Below, in pieces: positions 29,236-36,518 of a stretch of DNA of 64,000 nucleotides (positions are counted from its first letter, which is position 1; each line of letters opens with the position of its first letter). This DNA is from Parabacteroides sp. FAFU027. Its GTDB lineage: Bacteria > Bacteroidota > Bacteroidia > Bacteroidales > UBA7332. The translations under genes were made by a program, and so were the position numbers. Under the pieces are notes generated by a model that was given only the letters and a program-made list of their open reading frames with translations, was not told where the DNA came from and did no database searches. Location of the stretch: assembly GCF_022808675.1 (NCBI RefSeq), contig NZ_JAKZKV010000003.1, positions 339,690 to 403,689 on the forward strand, in the 5' to 3' direction.

Positions 29236-29527
29236 TGTAATTTACATGATATTGGCTCTGATCACAGGCCTTGTATTGGGAACGTTCTTCTTTGGCGGCC
29301 TTTGGTGGACAGTCAGGAAAGCGGTTCAGGCCAGGATTCCGGCGTTATGGTTTGCCGGGAGTCTGATTATTCGCTTGAGTGTTACGATGGTTGGATTTTA
29401 CCTCATCGGGGCCGGTAGCTGGCAACGGTTATTAGTCTGTGTAGTTGGTTTTGCGCTGGCGCGAATGCTGGTCATTCGTTACACGAAAAACCGTGACGAG
29501 AAGATGATTCAACAGCAAAAAGAGTAA
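29228..29527 (+). CDS. atpR: N-type ATPase AtpR
   Basis: 99 residues with three hydrophobic helices (VIYMILALITGLVLGTFFFG, PALWFAGSLIIRLSVTMVGF, WQRLLVCVVGFALARMLVIR). The GGLWWTVRK turn between helices 1 and 2 and an Arg in helix 2 (LIIRLS) fit the AtpR subunit known only from N-ATPase operons. Its role is unknown, possibly assembly or an extra membrane component. The start codon overlaps the end of atpQ, preceded by GAGGAGAAAAAAG, a good ribosome-binding site. Intergenic distance to atpB is 3 bp. Confidence 0.85.
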   Translation: MNDVIYMILALITGLVLGTFFFGGLWWTVRKAVQARIPALWFAGSLIIRLSVTMVGFYLIGAGSWQRLLVCVVGFALARMLVIRYTKNRDEKMIQQQKE

Positions 29528-29530
29528 GCG

Positions 29531-30208
29531 ATGAAGCTGAGTCCGGACGAAACGGTTTTCTGGGAACATGGATTTATTACCATCAACATGACCCTGGTGA
29601 TGACGTGGGCAATCATGCTCACGCTCGTTCTCGCGTCATGGCTCGTCACCCGAAACTTAAAAACGGACATCCACATCTCCCGCTGGCAGTGCATCCTGGA
29701 GACGTTGGTCACGACCATTAACAACCAAATCCGCGACATCGGCCTGCCTTGTCCGGAGAAATACATCGGTTATATCGGCACGCTGTTTCTCTTTATCGCT
29801 ACGTCAAACAGTTGTATCATTTTCCCGTTTTACGAACCGCCGACCGGCTCACTTTCAACGACCACGGCACTGGCACTTTCAGTATTTCTCGCCGTGCCTA
29901 TCTTTGGTATTTCGGAAAACGGTATTCGAAATTACCTGAAATCGTATTTGAAACCATCAGTCATCATGATGCCGTTTCACCTGATTAGCGAATTTACCCG
30001 CACACTGGCACTGGCCGTCCGTCTTTTCGGAAACATCATGAGCGGTGAAATGATTGTGGGAATCCTGTTGAGCATTACCCCGCTTATTTTTCCCATCGTG
30101 ATGAAAGCGCTGGGCTTGCTGGTCGGAATGGTACAAGCCTATATTTTCAGCGTATTGGCAACGGTCTATATCACCGCAGCCGTACAGGAAGCAAAACACG
30201 AAGAATAA
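29531..30208 (+). CDS. atpB: N-type ATPase subunit a
   Basis: 225 residues with about five to six TM helices. The essential half-channel arginine is in TRTLALAVRLFGNIMSGEMI (about residue 163). Other conserved parts are SSNSCIIFPFYEPPTGSLST-like loop (TSNSCIIFPFYEPP) and MVQAYIFSVLATVYITAAVQ at the C-terminus. It forms the ion half-channels of F0 next to the c-ring. A ribosome-binding site AGGAGG lies upstream of the following gene. Confidence 0.93.
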   Translation: MKLSPDETVFWEHGFITINMTLVMTWAIMLTLVLASWLVTRNLKTDIHISRWQCILETLVTTINNQIRDIGLPCPEKYIGYIGTLFLFIATSNSCIIFPFYEPPTGSLSTTTALALSVFLAVPIFGISENGIRNYLKSYLKPSVIMMPFHLISEFTRTLALAVRLFGNIMSGEMIVGILLSITPLIFPIVMKALGLLVGMVQAYIFSVLATVYITAAVQEAKHEE

Positions 30209-30230
30209 CAATAATACACAGGAGGTCAAA

Positions 30231-30500
30231 ATGGACAGTACAACAATTATCGCAGTCGCATCCATTGTAACGGCGGGTCTTGCCACCGCTATCGGATGCA
30301 TGATTCCGGCTGTCGGAGAAGGGAAATCCGTTTCGTCGGCACTCAACTCCATCGCCCAGCAGCCCGACGCCGCACCCACCATCACCCGCACCCTGTTTGT
30401 GGGTCTGGCCATGATTGAATCCATCGCCATCTACTGCTTTGTGGTGTCGATGATTCTCATTTTTGCCAATCCGTTCTGGAATTACATCATTGGAAAATAA
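30231..30500 (+). CDS. atpE: N-type ATPase subunit c (rotor ring)
   Basis: 89 residues, two TM helices with the polar loop SIAQQPDAAPTITRT. The ion-carrying carboxylate is Glu63 in AMIESIAIYCF, followed by Ser64 and Tyr68. A second carboxylate, Glu30 (PAVGEGKS), sits in helix 1; two carboxylates are usual for N-type rotor subunits. The Glu63-Ser64-Tyr68 pattern recalls Na+-binding c subunits, but helix 1 has Glu rather than Gln and coupling by H+ is also possible, so the ion cannot be settled from sequence. The gene follows a clear AGGAGG. Confidence 0.93.
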   Translation: MDSTTIIAVASIVTAGLATAIGCMIPAVGEGKSVSSALNSIAQQPDAAPTITRTLFVGLAMIESIAIYCFVVSMILIFANPFWNYIIGK

Positions 30501-30506
30501 TTAGCT

Positions 30507-31292
30507 ATGGAAATAAATGGGTTTATAGTCGCTGCGCAAATCATCAACTTCCTCATCCTCGTCTGGTTACTGAAGAAGTTTCTCTACAAGCCCATTCTCA
30601 AAGCGGTGGAAGAACGGGAGAAAAAAATCGTAGCCCGACTCAAAGAGGCCGAAGCCATCAAAGCGGAAGCTGAAAAGGAGCAAGCGGAGTTTATCCAAAA
30701 GAATGAAGCTTTCGAGCAGGAGAAGCAGGCGCTGATGAGTGCATTTACCACCGAAACCAACGAGAAGCGGCAACAACTGCTTGAAGAGGCGCGACACGAT
30801 GCCGAAGTATTGCGGGACAACCTGAAGGCGGTATTAGCCGAAGCGCAGGAAAGCCTGAGCAGGGAAATCCGCCAAAAGGCACAGGAGGAAATCTTTGCCA
30901 TTGCCCGCAAGGTCTTTACCGAACTGGCCTCTACCGAACTGGAAGAGCAGGCCGTTGCTGCATTTATCCGAAAAATAAATTCACTGTCGGGTGAAGAAAA
31001 AGAGCAGTTTAATGCTTTATTCAAAGAAAACTGCCAGCCGGTAAAGGTACATAGCGCATTTCTCCTGAATGAAAAACAACAAACGGAAATCGTAAATGCC
31101 GTTTCGCAAATAACAGGCATCCGGCCGCAATGTCACTTCGAAACGTCGCCTCACTTGGTCAGCGGAATCGAACTCATCGCCAACGGTCACAAAATAGACT
31201 GGAGCATTGACGAATACCTGCATTCGCTGCAATCTGCCATCACTGAAACAATAAAAGCAAAACCCGAAGCAGATAAGGATGCCGAAGAATGA
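30507..31292 (+). CDS. atpF: N-type ATPase subunit b with delta-like C-terminal domain
   Basis: 261 residues, about 100 more than a standard b subunit. The N-terminus has one TM helix ([20 protein letters not shown]) then [19 protein letters not shown] and a long charged coiled coil to about residue 170. The last ~70 residues ([20 protein letters not shown], then [20 protein letters not shown] and IDEYLHSLQ) match the pattern of the C-terminal domain of the delta subunit (strand, D/S-x-x-L-x-x-G-hydrophobic, D-x-S, helix). The operon has no separate atpH, so this appears to be a b-delta fusion joining stator stalk to F1. It overlaps atpA by 14 bp. Confidence 0.88.
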   Translation: MEINGFIVAAQIINFLILVWLLKKFLYKPILKAVEEREKKIVARLKEAEAIKAEAEKEQAEFIQKNEAFEQEKQALMSAFTTETNEKRQQLLEEARHDAEVLRDNLKAVLAEAQESLSREIRQKAQEEIFAIARKVFTELASTELEEQAVAAFIRKINSLSGEEKEQFNALFKENCQPVKVHSAFLLNEKQQTEIVNAVSQITGIRPQCHFETSPHLVSGIELIANGHKIDWSIDEYLHSLQSAITETIKAKPEADKDAEE

Positions 31293-32805
31293 CTTACATA
31301 CTATCGTCACTGACCTGTTTGACCAATTAGAGAAAAACAGGGAGCAGCACCTTTTCACGCTTTCACCGCGGGAGATTGGAACGGTTACCAGTGTGACTTC
31401 CGGTATCGCCCGTGTCTCCGGACTGCCCGGTGTGGGGTTTGAAGAACTGCTCCGGTTTCCGGGTGATGTGTACGGCATTGCCTACAATATCGATGCAGAC
31501 GAAATCGGCGTTATCCTGCTGGGTGAAGATTGGCTTCTGCACGTGGGCGATGAGGTGGAGCGAACAGGCCGGGTCATGGATATTCCGGTGGGAAATGCGG
31601 TCATCGGACGGGTCATCAATCCGGTGGGTGAACCGATGGACGGTCTGGGTACAATACCCTTTACCGAACGGCTGCCCATCGAGCGTCCCGCCCATCCCAT
31701 CATGGACCGTTCTGCGGTATCCATGCCGCTGCAAACCGGCATCAAGGCAATTGATGCACTCATTCCCGTAGGGCGTGGCCAACGCGAGCTAATCATGGGT
31801 GACCGGCAGACGGGCAAGACCGCCATCGCGGTTGATACCATCATCAACCAACGGGGAAAAGATGTGATTTGCATCTATTGTGCCATCGGCCAGCGTGCGG
31901 CTTCGGTCGCCAAGGTGATTGCTAACCTGCGCCATCACGGTGCTATAGATTACACCGTGGTCGTAGCCACCGAAGGCAACAATCCGCCGGGACTGAAATA
32001 CATTGCGCCTTACGCCGCCACCAGCATTGGCGAATATTTTATGGAGCAGGGACGTGATGTGCTGGTTATTTATGACGACCTGACAGAACATGCCCGTTCC
32101 TATCGTGAACTTTCGCTGTTGTTGCGACGGCCACCCGGCCGGGAGGCTTTCCCCGGAGATATTTTCTATATTCACTCCCGCTTGTTGGAACGTGCCACCC
32201 ACCTTTGTGACGAGCTGAAGGGCGGTTCGCTGACGGCTCTACCCATTGTGGAGACGGAGGCGCAAAACATATCAGCGTACATCCCAACGAACCTGATTTC
32301 GATTACCGACGGTCAGATTTACCTTTCTCCTAAACTATTCGAGCTGGGCATCCTGCCCGCGGTGGATGTGGGTAAATCGGTCTCCCGTGTGGGTGGAAAG
32401 GCGCAGCTCCCAGCTTATCGCACTGTAACGGGCAGCCTGAAACTGGCCTATTCCCAATTTGAAGAACTGGAAAACTATGCACGATTCGGTACCCGACTGG
32501 ATGATAATACCAAACGAATCATTGAGCATGGCAAACGCATCCGCACCTGGTTGAAGCAACCGGAGCTGCATCCGCTTTCCGTGGCGGAACAAATCGTGGT
32601 GCTGCTGGCGCTTACCGAAGGGCACTTTGACTCCATTTCCATCGATGACATGAAGCTTGCCGAAGCCGCACTTCTTGAGGCTTGTCCCCAACTACCCGCC
32701 GAATTGCTCGACCGTATCTATACCGGAACGGCATTCAGCGATGAGGACCGTAGTTTTATTCTTGATTTTGCCGGGCAGATATTGAAGGCGTTTGAAATTG
32801 ACTAA
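31279..32805 (+). CDS. atpA: N-type ATPase subunit alpha
   Basis: 508 residues. N-terminal barrel [21 protein letters not shown]-loop [32 protein letters not shown], Walker [34 protein letters not shown] with the arginine finger region further on ([20 protein letters not shown]), all normal for alpha. The subunit holds non-catalytic nucleotide sites in F1. Its start lies 14 bp inside atpF. The distance to atpG is 99 bp, unusually wide in this otherwise overlapping operon, and is filled by two hairpins. Confidence 0.96.
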   Translation: MPKNDLHTIVTDLFDQLEKNREQHLFTLSPREIGTVTSVTSGIARVSGLPGVGFEELLRFPGDVYGIAYNIDADEIGVILLGEDWLLHVGDEVERTGRVMDIPVGNAVIGRVINPVGEPMDGLGTIPFTERLPIERPAHPIMDRSAVSMPLQTGIKAIDALIPVGRGQRELIMGDRQTGKTAIAVDTIINQRGKDVICIYCAIGQRAASVAKVIANLRHHGAIDYTVVVATEGNNPPGLKYIAPYAATSIGEYFMEQGRDVLVIYDDLTEHARSYRELSLLLRRPPGREAFPGDIFYIHSRLLERATHLCDELKGGSLTALPIVETEAQNISAYIPTNLISITDGQIYLSPKLFELGILPAVDVGKSVSRVGGKAQLPAYRTVTGSLKLAYSQFEELENYARFGTRLDDNTKRIIEHGKRIRTWLKQPELHPLSVAEQIVVLLALTEGHFDSISIDDMKLAEAALLEACPQLPAELLDRIYTGTAFSDEDRSFILDFAGQILKAFEID

Positions 32806-32811
32806 TGTTTA

Positions 32812-32882
32812 TCGAAGGCCTCTCTATGAGCGAGGCCTTCGAGTATGCACCTCGACCGACTCGCTCATAGAGAGTCGGTCGA
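32812..32882. repeat. Two 31-nt hairpins with complementary loops between atpA and atpG
   Basis: Hairpin 1 (32812-32842): 11-bp stem TCGAAGGCCTC/GAGGCCTTCGA, loop TCTATGAGC. Hairpin 2 (32852-32882): 11-bp stem TCGACCGACTC/GAGTCGGTCGA, loop GCTCATAGA. The loops are exact reverse complements and the stems differ. The 9-nt linker is GTATGCACC. Either an inverted pair of REP units or an RNA element with kissing loops. Confidence 0.85.
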
Positions 32883-32904
32883 TAGAATAAAAAATCTCAA
32901 TCTC

Positions 32905-33828
32905 ATGGATACCCTCGAAAGCCTACGCCGCAAACTGGAGGGCGCCGGAAAAATAAAATCGGTCGTCCGCACCATGAAAGCCGTGGCTGCCTCCAACATC
33001 GGGCAGTACGAGTCAGCGGTGAGTTCGTTGGGCGACTATTTCCGCACCGTGGAGCTGGGGATTCTGGCCTATTTCAGGGAAGAGAAAATAACCCGAAGTA
33101 GGGAACATAAAACGTCTAAGAAGGAAGAAGAACGCACGATATGCGCCATCGTATTGGGTTCCGACCAGGGATTGGTAGGCCAATTCAATGATACACTGGC
33201 GGATTATGTCATTGCTTCATTAAGGGAAATGCAAGGCAAACAAGAGGTGTGGGCCGTGGGGGAACGGGTACAATTTCTACTGGCGGATTCGGGATTAAAC
33301 CTTCAACATCTCTTTGCCGTACCACAATCGGTCAAGGCCATCACACCGCTGGTGGCCCAGTTGCTCAATCAAAGTGAACTGCTCCGGGAGAATTCCCCCG
33401 ATGTTGAAATCTACCTCTACCACAATCAACCGAAACCGGGAGCCGGTTATACCCCGACCGTACAGCGGTGGCTGCCGTTGGATGAGACGTGGCGGGATTC
33501 CATTGCCGAACTGCACTGGCCTTCCGGGAATCTACCCGAGGTGATCGGTGGGAAAAAGGAAACCCTCGCAGCGTTGATTCGCGAATACCTCTTCGTGTCA
33601 CTCTTCAAAGCCCTCGCCGAATCGCTGATGAGCGAAAATGCAAGTCGGTTGGCCGCCATGCAACGGGCCGAAAAAAACATCGACGAACTGCTCGATGACC
33701 TGCAACACAAATTCCACAGCCTGCGCCAGAGCCTCATTGATGAGGAGTTGTTTGATGTAGTTTCGGGCTTTGAGGCGTTGAAGAATGAGGAGAAAAGGGA
33801 AGAAGATGATGTATCAGATGATAAATAG
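32905..33828 (+). CDS. atpG: N-type ATPase subunit gamma
   Basis: I chose the ATG at 32905 (MDTLESLRRKLEGAGKIKSV); an upstream in-frame ATG at 32845 lies within the hairpin region. 307 residues. N-terminal helix with VVRTMKAVAASNIGQYE, the Rossmann-like domain starting TICAIVLGSDQGLVGQFND, and the C-terminal helix ESLMSENASRLAAMQRAEKN form the central-stalk coiled coil. The tail is acidic and lysine-rich. It is the last gene of the N-ATPase operon and is followed by a REP-like cluster. Confidence 0.92.
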   Translation: MDTLESLRRKLEGAGKIKSVVRTMKAVAASNIGQYESAVSSLGDYFRTVELGILAYFREEKITRSREHKTSKKEEERTICAIVLGSDQGLVGQFNDTLADYVIASLREMQGKQEVWAVGERVQFLLADSGLNLQHLFAVPQSVKAITPLVAQLLNQSELLRENSPDVEIYLYHNQPKPGAGYTPTVQRWLPLDETWRDSIAELHWPSGNLPEVIGGKKETLAALIREYLFVSLFKALAESLMSENASRLAAMQRAEKNIDELLDDLQHKFHSLRQSLIDEELFDVVSGFEALKNEEKREEDDVSDDK

Positions 33829-33832
33829 GATT

Positions 33833-34157
33833 GTTGAACCCCTTCAGGGTTCGGGCATCATTTATCCTTGTTCCCCGGGTTTCACCCGGGGAATGTGTGA
33901 AAAGCAGAGGCCGAACCCTGAAAGGGTTCAACCACTAAAGGCAGTCAATATCATCTGTGTGTATTTCCCGGGCTGAAAGCCCTGTATATCCTAGCCCAAG
34001 GCAACGCCTTGGGCATGAATACCAAGACCAACCGAGCCCTGAAGGGGCGATATAGGAACATAACCCGTTTTATATCGCCCCTTCAGGGCTCCATTTATAT
34101 GATTCATCCTCTACCCAGGACGTTGTCCTGGGCTAGGATATATCAGGCCTTCAGCCT
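33833..34157. repeat. Composite REP/BIME-like palindromic cluster after the N-ATPase operon
   Basis: Nested inverted repeats: GAACCCCTTCAGGGTTCGG (33835-33853) against CCGAACCCTGAAAGGGTTCA (33911-33930); CCCCGGGTTTCACCCGGGG (33873-33891); GAGCCCTGAAGGGGCGATAT against ATATCGCCCCTTCAGGGCTC (34034-34053 and 34072-34091). An outer pair has left arm 33970-34014 (GGCTGAAAGCCCTGTATATC, then CTAGCCCAAGG) matching the inverse of right arm 34113-34155. Such units are widespread in Bacteroidota and are usually scattered by REP-associated tyrosine transposases. No transposase is encoded here. Confidence 0.85.
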
Positions 34158-34165
34158 TCTTATTC

Positions 34166-34507
34166 TCACCCTTTCCCCACTATCTCTTTCAGCGTTTGCC
34201 GCAATATTTTAACCTCCATTTCCAGCTCTTTGATGTGGTCGTCTTGTGCCGAAGAAGAATTTTCTACCGTCGCAACCGATTCTATCTTTGGTTCGGAATA
34301 CGATAAGGTCGATGCTATTTCGAGTAAGAAATTATACTGGAGAATTTCAGAGATTTCCAGCAGTCGCTGCACCTGAATGGTATCACTATGCAGCATCACT
34401 TTTACCGTAGAAGGATGCAGGTTCAGTTTTTTAGCCAGGTCAACAGCGGTCATGTGCCTTTTGCTCATTTCGCGGCGAATCAGAAGAATGGGATTAATCT
34501 TTTCCAT
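34166..34507 (-). CDS. Small helix-turn-helix protein with C-terminal coiled coil
   Basis: 113 residues. An XRE-like helix-turn-helix lies at residues about 10-60 (SKRHMTAVDLAKKLNLHPST, VKVMLHSDTIQVQRLLEISE, ILQYNFL). A Ser/Glu-rich linker follows, then a coiled coil at 90-113 (DHIKELEMEVKILRQTLKEI). It probably binds DNA as a dimer; targets are unknown. The start codon is 41 bp from the 21-bp dyad array 34548-34748, so the array occupies its promoter region. Confidence 0.75.
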   Translation of the reverse strand: MEKINPILLIRREMSKRHMTAVDLAKKLNLHPSTVKVMLHSDTIQVQRLLEISEILQYNFLLEIASTLSYSEPKIESVATVENSSSAQDDHIKELEMEVKILRQTLKEIVGKG

Positions 34508-34547
34508 AGCATACGTGTTTTAGAAATAGGCAATTGCACCAAAAATA

Positions 34548-34748
34548 ACAATAATCGCTGAAAAAGACAGCCTTACCGCTTAAATATTCAGCGACATCGC
34601 TGAATATTTAAGCGCATTCGCTCATAAATTAAGCTATATAGCTGAAATAAACAGCGAATTCGCTGTTTTAATGAGCGTATTCGCTTAAAAAAACAGCGGC
34701 ATCGCTGTAAATTTGAGCGATGCCGCTGATAAAATAAGCGTTATTGCA
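34548..34748. repeat. Array of AGCGnnnnCGCT dyads with exact 21-bp period, 10 units (array 3)
   Basis: Units start at 34548, 34569, 34590, 34611, 34632, 34653, 34674, 34695, 34716 and 34737 with no slippage. The core is AGCG-4 nt-CGCT, separated by 9-nt AT-rich linkers. The outer units are degenerate. The fifth unit is AGCTATATAGCT, changed on both arms, so dyad symmetry is kept. AATATT dyads sit in the linkers at 34583-34588 and 34603-34608. In the plus frame the units read as heptads Ser-x-(Ile/Phe)-Ala-x3 but with internal stops. It lies between the HTH gene and the CBM9-like gene (both minus strand). Confidence 0.9.
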
Positions 34749-34764
34749 TGTAAAAGGTGAAATC

Positions 34765-35415
34765 TTACGGTTTTTGCAAGAAAAGCTCCCCGAAAAACTC
34801 CGGTCGGTGAAAGTCCGGCTTCGGTGTTTCTATGGGATTCCAGCTCAGGTAGTGCGGCAGGATGGTACCGTCGGCACATTTGTAGAAATTGGCACGGATG
34901 CTATCCGGGAGGTTCTTTCCATCAAGACCAATCAAAGAAAAGGGAATCGAAACGAGAACATCCCAGACAAACAAGCCCTCCATTTCCTGAAACGGCTTAT
35001 GCCCTAAGGCGGGATATCGTTTTATCTGCGCCAGTTCATCCGCCGTAAGTAACGCAAAATCGTCGCGACTACTGCGTTTGGCGGCGTAGCAGGTACCGAT
35101 GCAGTTGAATTCGAAGTTATAATAAAACTCGCTACCCGGCGGCTGTACGAAAAATTCCACGCAACTGTCGGTCCACACCGGCGACTGGTCTTCCGTATAA
35201 AGCGCCTTCAGGCAATTCCCCCTTACAAAAAAATGGATATAAATGCGGTCCGCATCATGTGCTATGGAGTAGGCGGCAATCGGTTTGTAGTGAAACTGCG
35301 GCCAATTGACGTGATCAATGCTTTGACGGGTGGCTTTTTCTTCCATCAATTGGATGATACGTTCTTCATCCAGTTCAGCCAATTGGGGTAAATATGGGAT
35401 ATTTGCACTCTTCAT
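34765..35415 (-). CDS. CBM9-like (DOMON-type) carbohydrate-binding protein without signal peptide
   Basis: 216 residues. The beta-sandwich pattern of family 9 carbohydrate-binding modules is visible: AYSIAHDADRIYIHFFVRGN, VWTDSCVEFFVQPPGSEFYY-type strand, YNFEFNCIGTCYAAKR, FVWDVLVSIPFSLIGLDG, IRANFYKCADGTILPHYLSW, and a final NPIETPKPDFHRPEFFGELF, which carries the typical P-x-FHxPExFG ending. No catalytic domain and no signal peptide are seen. The ligand is unknown; a cytoplasmic location would be odd for a polysaccharide binder. Confidence 0.8.
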   Translation of the reverse strand: MKSANIPYLPQLAELDEERIIQLMEEKATRQSIDHVNWPQFHYKPIAAYSIAHDADRIYIHFFVRGNCLKALYTEDQSPVWTDSCVEFFVQPPGSEFYYNFEFNCIGTCYAAKRSSRDDFALLTADELAQIKRYPALGHKPFQEMEGLFVWDVLVSIPFSLIGLDGKNLPDSIRANFYKCADGTILPHYLSWNPIETPKPDFHRPEFFGELFLQKP

Positions 35416-35506
35416 TTTCTGTGATTTATGGGTTAATCGAATAGAAATGTAAAAATAGCATTTTCCATCCGATTTTCATAACCGGAGAAATGAAGATTTA
35501 GTTGGT

Positions 35507-36202
35507 TTAATCTTTTACCGAAAAGCTACAGATATGCTTCACGGAGTGATAAGCGTGAGTGGTTTTTACCTCGGCAAAGGTGCTGTAAATAAGGCCAATC
35601 AGAGAAATGGCAATGATGATGCCGGCAATGATGCGGTTTACCACCCAAAGGCGGCGCAGATTGATGCGGTCACGCAATTTGCCGAAAAGCGTAGTCACCA
35701 ACAACCACCAAAGCAAGGCTCCCACGGCAATGGAGACAAAACCGAGAATATGCTGACCGAATGAAAAGTCGGCGTTGTAGAAATTCAAACGGGCAAAGAG
35801 TGCGATAAATAGAAAGATAATCAGCGGATTGGAAAGCGTAAGCAAAAATGCCGTCACAAAATCCTGTGTGTAGGTCGTGATGTTTTTCCGTTGCTGGCGA
35901 AATGCCTTGATTGGGTTGGAACGGAAGAGGAACACCCCGAATCCCAGCAACAGGGCGCTACCCATAATCTGAATAATATCCTTAAACGAAGAGATGAAAT
36001 TGACGATAAAACTCATCCCCATCCCCACCATCACGGCATACACCACGTCAGATAGCATCGCACCAACACCGGTGACAAATCCATGCCACCTCCCTTTGTT
36101 AAGAGTCCGTTGAATGCAAAGCGCTCCGATTGGGCCCATAGGTGCCGATACCAGCACGCCCATCAATATGCCTTTGAGTATAATTGAGATTGTTTCGTCC
36201 AC
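35507..36202 (-). CDS. LysE/RhtB-family exporter
   Basis: 231 residues with six TM helices. The N-terminus IILKGILMGVLVSAPMGPIG with ALCIQRTLNKGRWHGFVTG is the LysE/RhtB signature (SxPGP-like loop as SAPMGPIG). Helix 2 has GVGAMLSDVVYAVMVGMG and a central loop ends TLSNPLIIFLFIALFA. These proteins export amino acids or related compounds. The substrate is unknown. A 92-bp gap separates it from the CBM9-like gene; 35416-35506 holds only AT-rich sequence. Confidence 0.85.
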   Translation of the reverse strand: MDETISIILKGILMGVLVSAPMGPIGALCIQRTLNKGRWHGFVTGVGAMLSDVVYAVMVGMGMSFIVNFISSFKDIIQIMGSALLLGFGVFLFRSNPIKAFRQQRKNITTYTQDFVTAFLLTLSNPLIIFLFIALFARLNFYNADFSFGQHILGFVSIAVGALLWWLLVTTLFGKLRDRINLRRLWVVNRIIAGIIIAISLIGLIYSTFAEVKTTHAYHSVKHICSFSVKD

Positions 36203-36409
36203 GAAGTAACAGATTGTGTTTCATCTATCGGGATGCAAAGATATAAAAATTTCTACAGGCGCAGGACGGGATTTCTACCGACTCTCATTTTCCATTATTA
36301 TAAAAAAGAGTAAGTTCAAAACAATTGCATTCAAATCCGGACGACCTGTAACGCCCCATTTCGCCTAAAATATAACGGTTTATATAGAAAGGCTCTGAGA
36401 AAAAATGGT

Positions 36410-36474
36410 TACTTTTGCAGCAATTTTCCCGACCTCCCTCTATCATAAAGGGGAGTCCCGGTTTCAATCGGGAA
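36410..36474 (+). promoter_or_regulatory. Promoter -7 element and structured leader of purL
   Basis: TACTTTTGC at 36410-36418 is an exact -7 match. The leader then holds mutually exclusive pairings: TTCCCGA (36426-36432) or CCCG (36457-36460) with TCGGGAA (36468-36474), and CTCCC (36434-36438) with GGGAG (36451-36455). This could be a regulatory fold or just a palindromic insertion; no known riboswitch is recognised. Confidence 0.45.
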
Positions 36475-36518
36475 GAGTGGAATCTTTGCTTGTAACTAGT
36501 AACTTGTAACTCAATACA

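Noticed and set aside
30584..31120. 178-codon minus-strand frame opposite atpF
   Set aside because: Shadow of the coiled-coil codons; the serine-rich product has no recognisable domain.
33785..34212. Short frames inside the REP-like cluster
   Set aside because: They are composed of the palindromic units and do not resemble proteins.
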